Source of the DNA: Chrysogorgia sp. JL179-B06 | Lineage: Eukaryota > Cnidaria > Anthozoa > Scleralcyonacea > Chrysogorgiidae | NCBI GenBank assembly: GCA_035772405.1 | Contig: JAYKKM010000450.1 | Coordinates: forward strand, 5,804,001 to 5,868,000 | Length of the DNA stretch: 64,000 nucleotides | Reading direction: 5' to 3' | Shown here: piece by piece, positions 62,501 to 64,000 of the stretch | How the letters are laid out: every line of letters begins with the position of its first letter | Position numbering within the stretch: position 1 is the first letter of the stretch | The notes under the pieces: model-generated | Told to the model about the DNA's origin: nothing | What the model saw: only the letters and a program-made list of their open reading frames with translations | The model's database searches: none | Position numbers and translations under genes: made by a program

Positions 62501-64000
62501 GTTGGAAAGCCAGTGAAGTGCTCTATCCGAATCAGAAGAAATTTTGAAATGTCACCTCTTGCCAGTACTTCAATTTTTCCCAGGCCCCCAAAATCGAAAA
62601 ATCGTTAACCACGCCCCCAATTTTCATCCAAACCGGACGTGCGTCATACCGTTGGAAAGCCAGTGAAGTGCTCTATCTGATCCAATCAAAAATTTTAAAA
62701 ATTCCGGCGGGAAAGTGCCCGAATTTATTCGAACCCTAACTTTAACTCTAAACTTTACTCTAAACCTCCTCCACTCAACAATTCTCATCCAAACCGGACG
62801 TGCATCATACCGTTGGAAAGCCAGTGAAGTGCTCTATCCGAATCAGAAGAAATTTTGAAATGTCACCTCTTGCCAGTACTTCAATTTTTCCCAGGCCCCC
62901 AAAATCGAAAAATCGTTAACCACGCCCCCAATTTTCATCCAAACCGGACGTGCGTCATACCGTTGGAAAGCCAGTGAAGTGCTCTATCTGATCCAATCAA
63001 AAATTTTAAAAATTCCGGCGGGAAAGTGCCCGAATTTATTCGAACCCTAACTTTAACTCTAAACTTTACTCTAAACCTCCTCCACTCAACAATTCTCATC
63101 CAAACCGGACGTGCGTCATACGGTTGGAAAGCCAGTGAAGTGCTCTATCCGAATCAGAAGAAATTTTGAAATGTCACCTCTTGCCAGTACTTCAATTTTT
63201 CCCAGGCCCCCAAAATCGAAAAATCGTTGACCACGCCCCCAATTTTCATCCAAACCGGACGTGCATCATACCGTTGGAAAGCCAGTGAAGTGCTCTATCC
63301 GAATCAGAAGAAATTTTGAAATGTCACCTCTTGCCAGTACTTCAATTTTTCCCAGGCCCCCAAAATCGAAAAATCGTTGACCACGCCCCCAATTTTCATC
63401 CAAACCGGACGTGCATCATACCGTTGGAAAGCCAGTGAAGTGCTCTATCCGAATCAGAAGAAATTTTGAAATATCACCTCTTGCCAGTACTTCAATTTTT
63501 CCCAGGCCCCCAAAATCGAAAAATCGTTAACCACGCCCCCAATTTTCATCCAAACCGGACGTGCGTCATACCGTTGGAAAGCCAGTGAAGTGCTCTATCT
63601 GATCCAATCAAAAATTTTAAAAATTCCGGCGGGAAAGTGCCCGAATTTATTCGAACCCTAACTTTAACTCTAAACTTTACTCTAAACCTCCTCCACTCAA
63701 CAATTCTCATCCAAACCGGACGTGCATCATACCGTTGGAAAGCCAGTGAAGTGCTCTATCCGAATCAGAAGAAATTTTGAAATGTCACCTCTTGCCAGTA
63801 CTTCAATTTTTCCCAGGCCCCCAAAATCGAAAAATCGTTAACCACGCCCCCAATTTTCATCCAAACCGGACGTGCGTCATACCGTTGGAAAGCCAGTGAA
63901 GTGCTCTATCTGATCCAATCAAAAATTTTAAAAATTCCGGCGGGAAAGTGCCCGAATTTATTCGAACCCTAACTTTAACTCTAAACTTTACTCTAAACCT
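59536..64000. repeat. Second satellite array, related to the 133-bp family, inverted
   Basis: Monomers share a core ATCCAAACCGGACGTGCGTC, ATACCGTTGGAAAGCCAGTG, AAGTGCTCTATC and an ACCACGCCCCCAATTTTCAT border, which correspond to the inverse of the 133-bp unit. The middle part is replaced. From about 60.3 kb two monomer types alternate as a dimer of about 310 bases: type A with GAAATTTTGAAATGTCACCTCTTGCCAG, type B with GGCGGGAAAGTGCCC and AACCCTAACTTTAACTCTAAAC. Irregular steps of about 468 and 614 bases reflect extra A monomers. The array continues beyond the window. Confidence 0.93.

Noticed and set aside
35326..64000. Regular repeats considered as a CRISPR array
   Set aside because: There are no unique spacers; whole units are tandem copies, and the setting is eukaryotic.

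Overview
The window looks like genomic DNA of a marine invertebrate, possibly a cnidarian. This rests on a non-LTR retrotransposon of the L2/CR1-like type, multicopy gene remnants that resemble (from memory, unchecked) cnidarian repeat families, and the mix of repeats. The species cannot be fixed from the sequence. The main find is a 19.85 kb Polinton/Maverick (adintovirus-like) DNA element at 543-20393, flanked by a 6-bp target duplication AACACC. It sits inside a host repeat whose neighbouring copy preserves the empty site. The rest (20.4-64 kb) is almost entirely repeats.

The element is strongly rearranged. Its ends are two near-identical inverted arms of about 5.43 kb (546-5979 and 14961-20393). 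Each starts with AGTAGATTA plus poly-C, then a dense array of GTAACGTTAC and TGACGTCA palindromes. Each arm carries: a conserved Cys/His protein; a bZIP-like protein with two acidic activation motifs, whose 3' end carries a histone-type stem-loop; a leucine-rich-repeat membrane glycoprotein; only the last ~135 codons of the protein-primed DNA polymerase; and two unknown small genes. The polymerase is therefore broken in both arms, starting right at its catalytic motif C.

The unique core (5980-14960) carries a rightward block: a predicted myristoylated small protein, chromodomain integrase, penton-like minor capsid protein, basic pVI/pX-like protein, major capsid protein and adenain-like protease. 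The genes from minor capsid to protease are separated by only 0-2 bases and one poly(A) signal follows. A leftward block holds a conserved 240-aa late protein, a small hydrophobic-tailed protein (frameshifted), the packaging ATPase (frameshifted) and a Bcl-2-like protein. A triple GRF-zinc-finger gene driven by a displaced terminal-repeat fragment follows. The element kept much of a virion gene set plus host-interaction genes (Bcl-2-like, LRR receptor-like, GRF fingers, bZIP), but it is defective for its own replication and probably for packaging.

To the right: host flank (20400-22110), an AATATAGTCATAGTC minisatellite (22114-22853), a four-copy 1.26 kb tandem array of broken coding units (about 22990-28230), a tRNA-like SINE head (about 28793-28866), a 369/378-bp tandem array with higher-order structure interrupted by an L2/CR1-like retrotransposon fragment (28960-35325), a 21 kb array of about 159 copies of a 133-bp satellite (35326-56462), a 650-bp foldback palindrome (56497-57147), a sparse stretch with one possible exon, and a second, related satellite in opposite orientation with telomere-like blocks (59536 to the window end).
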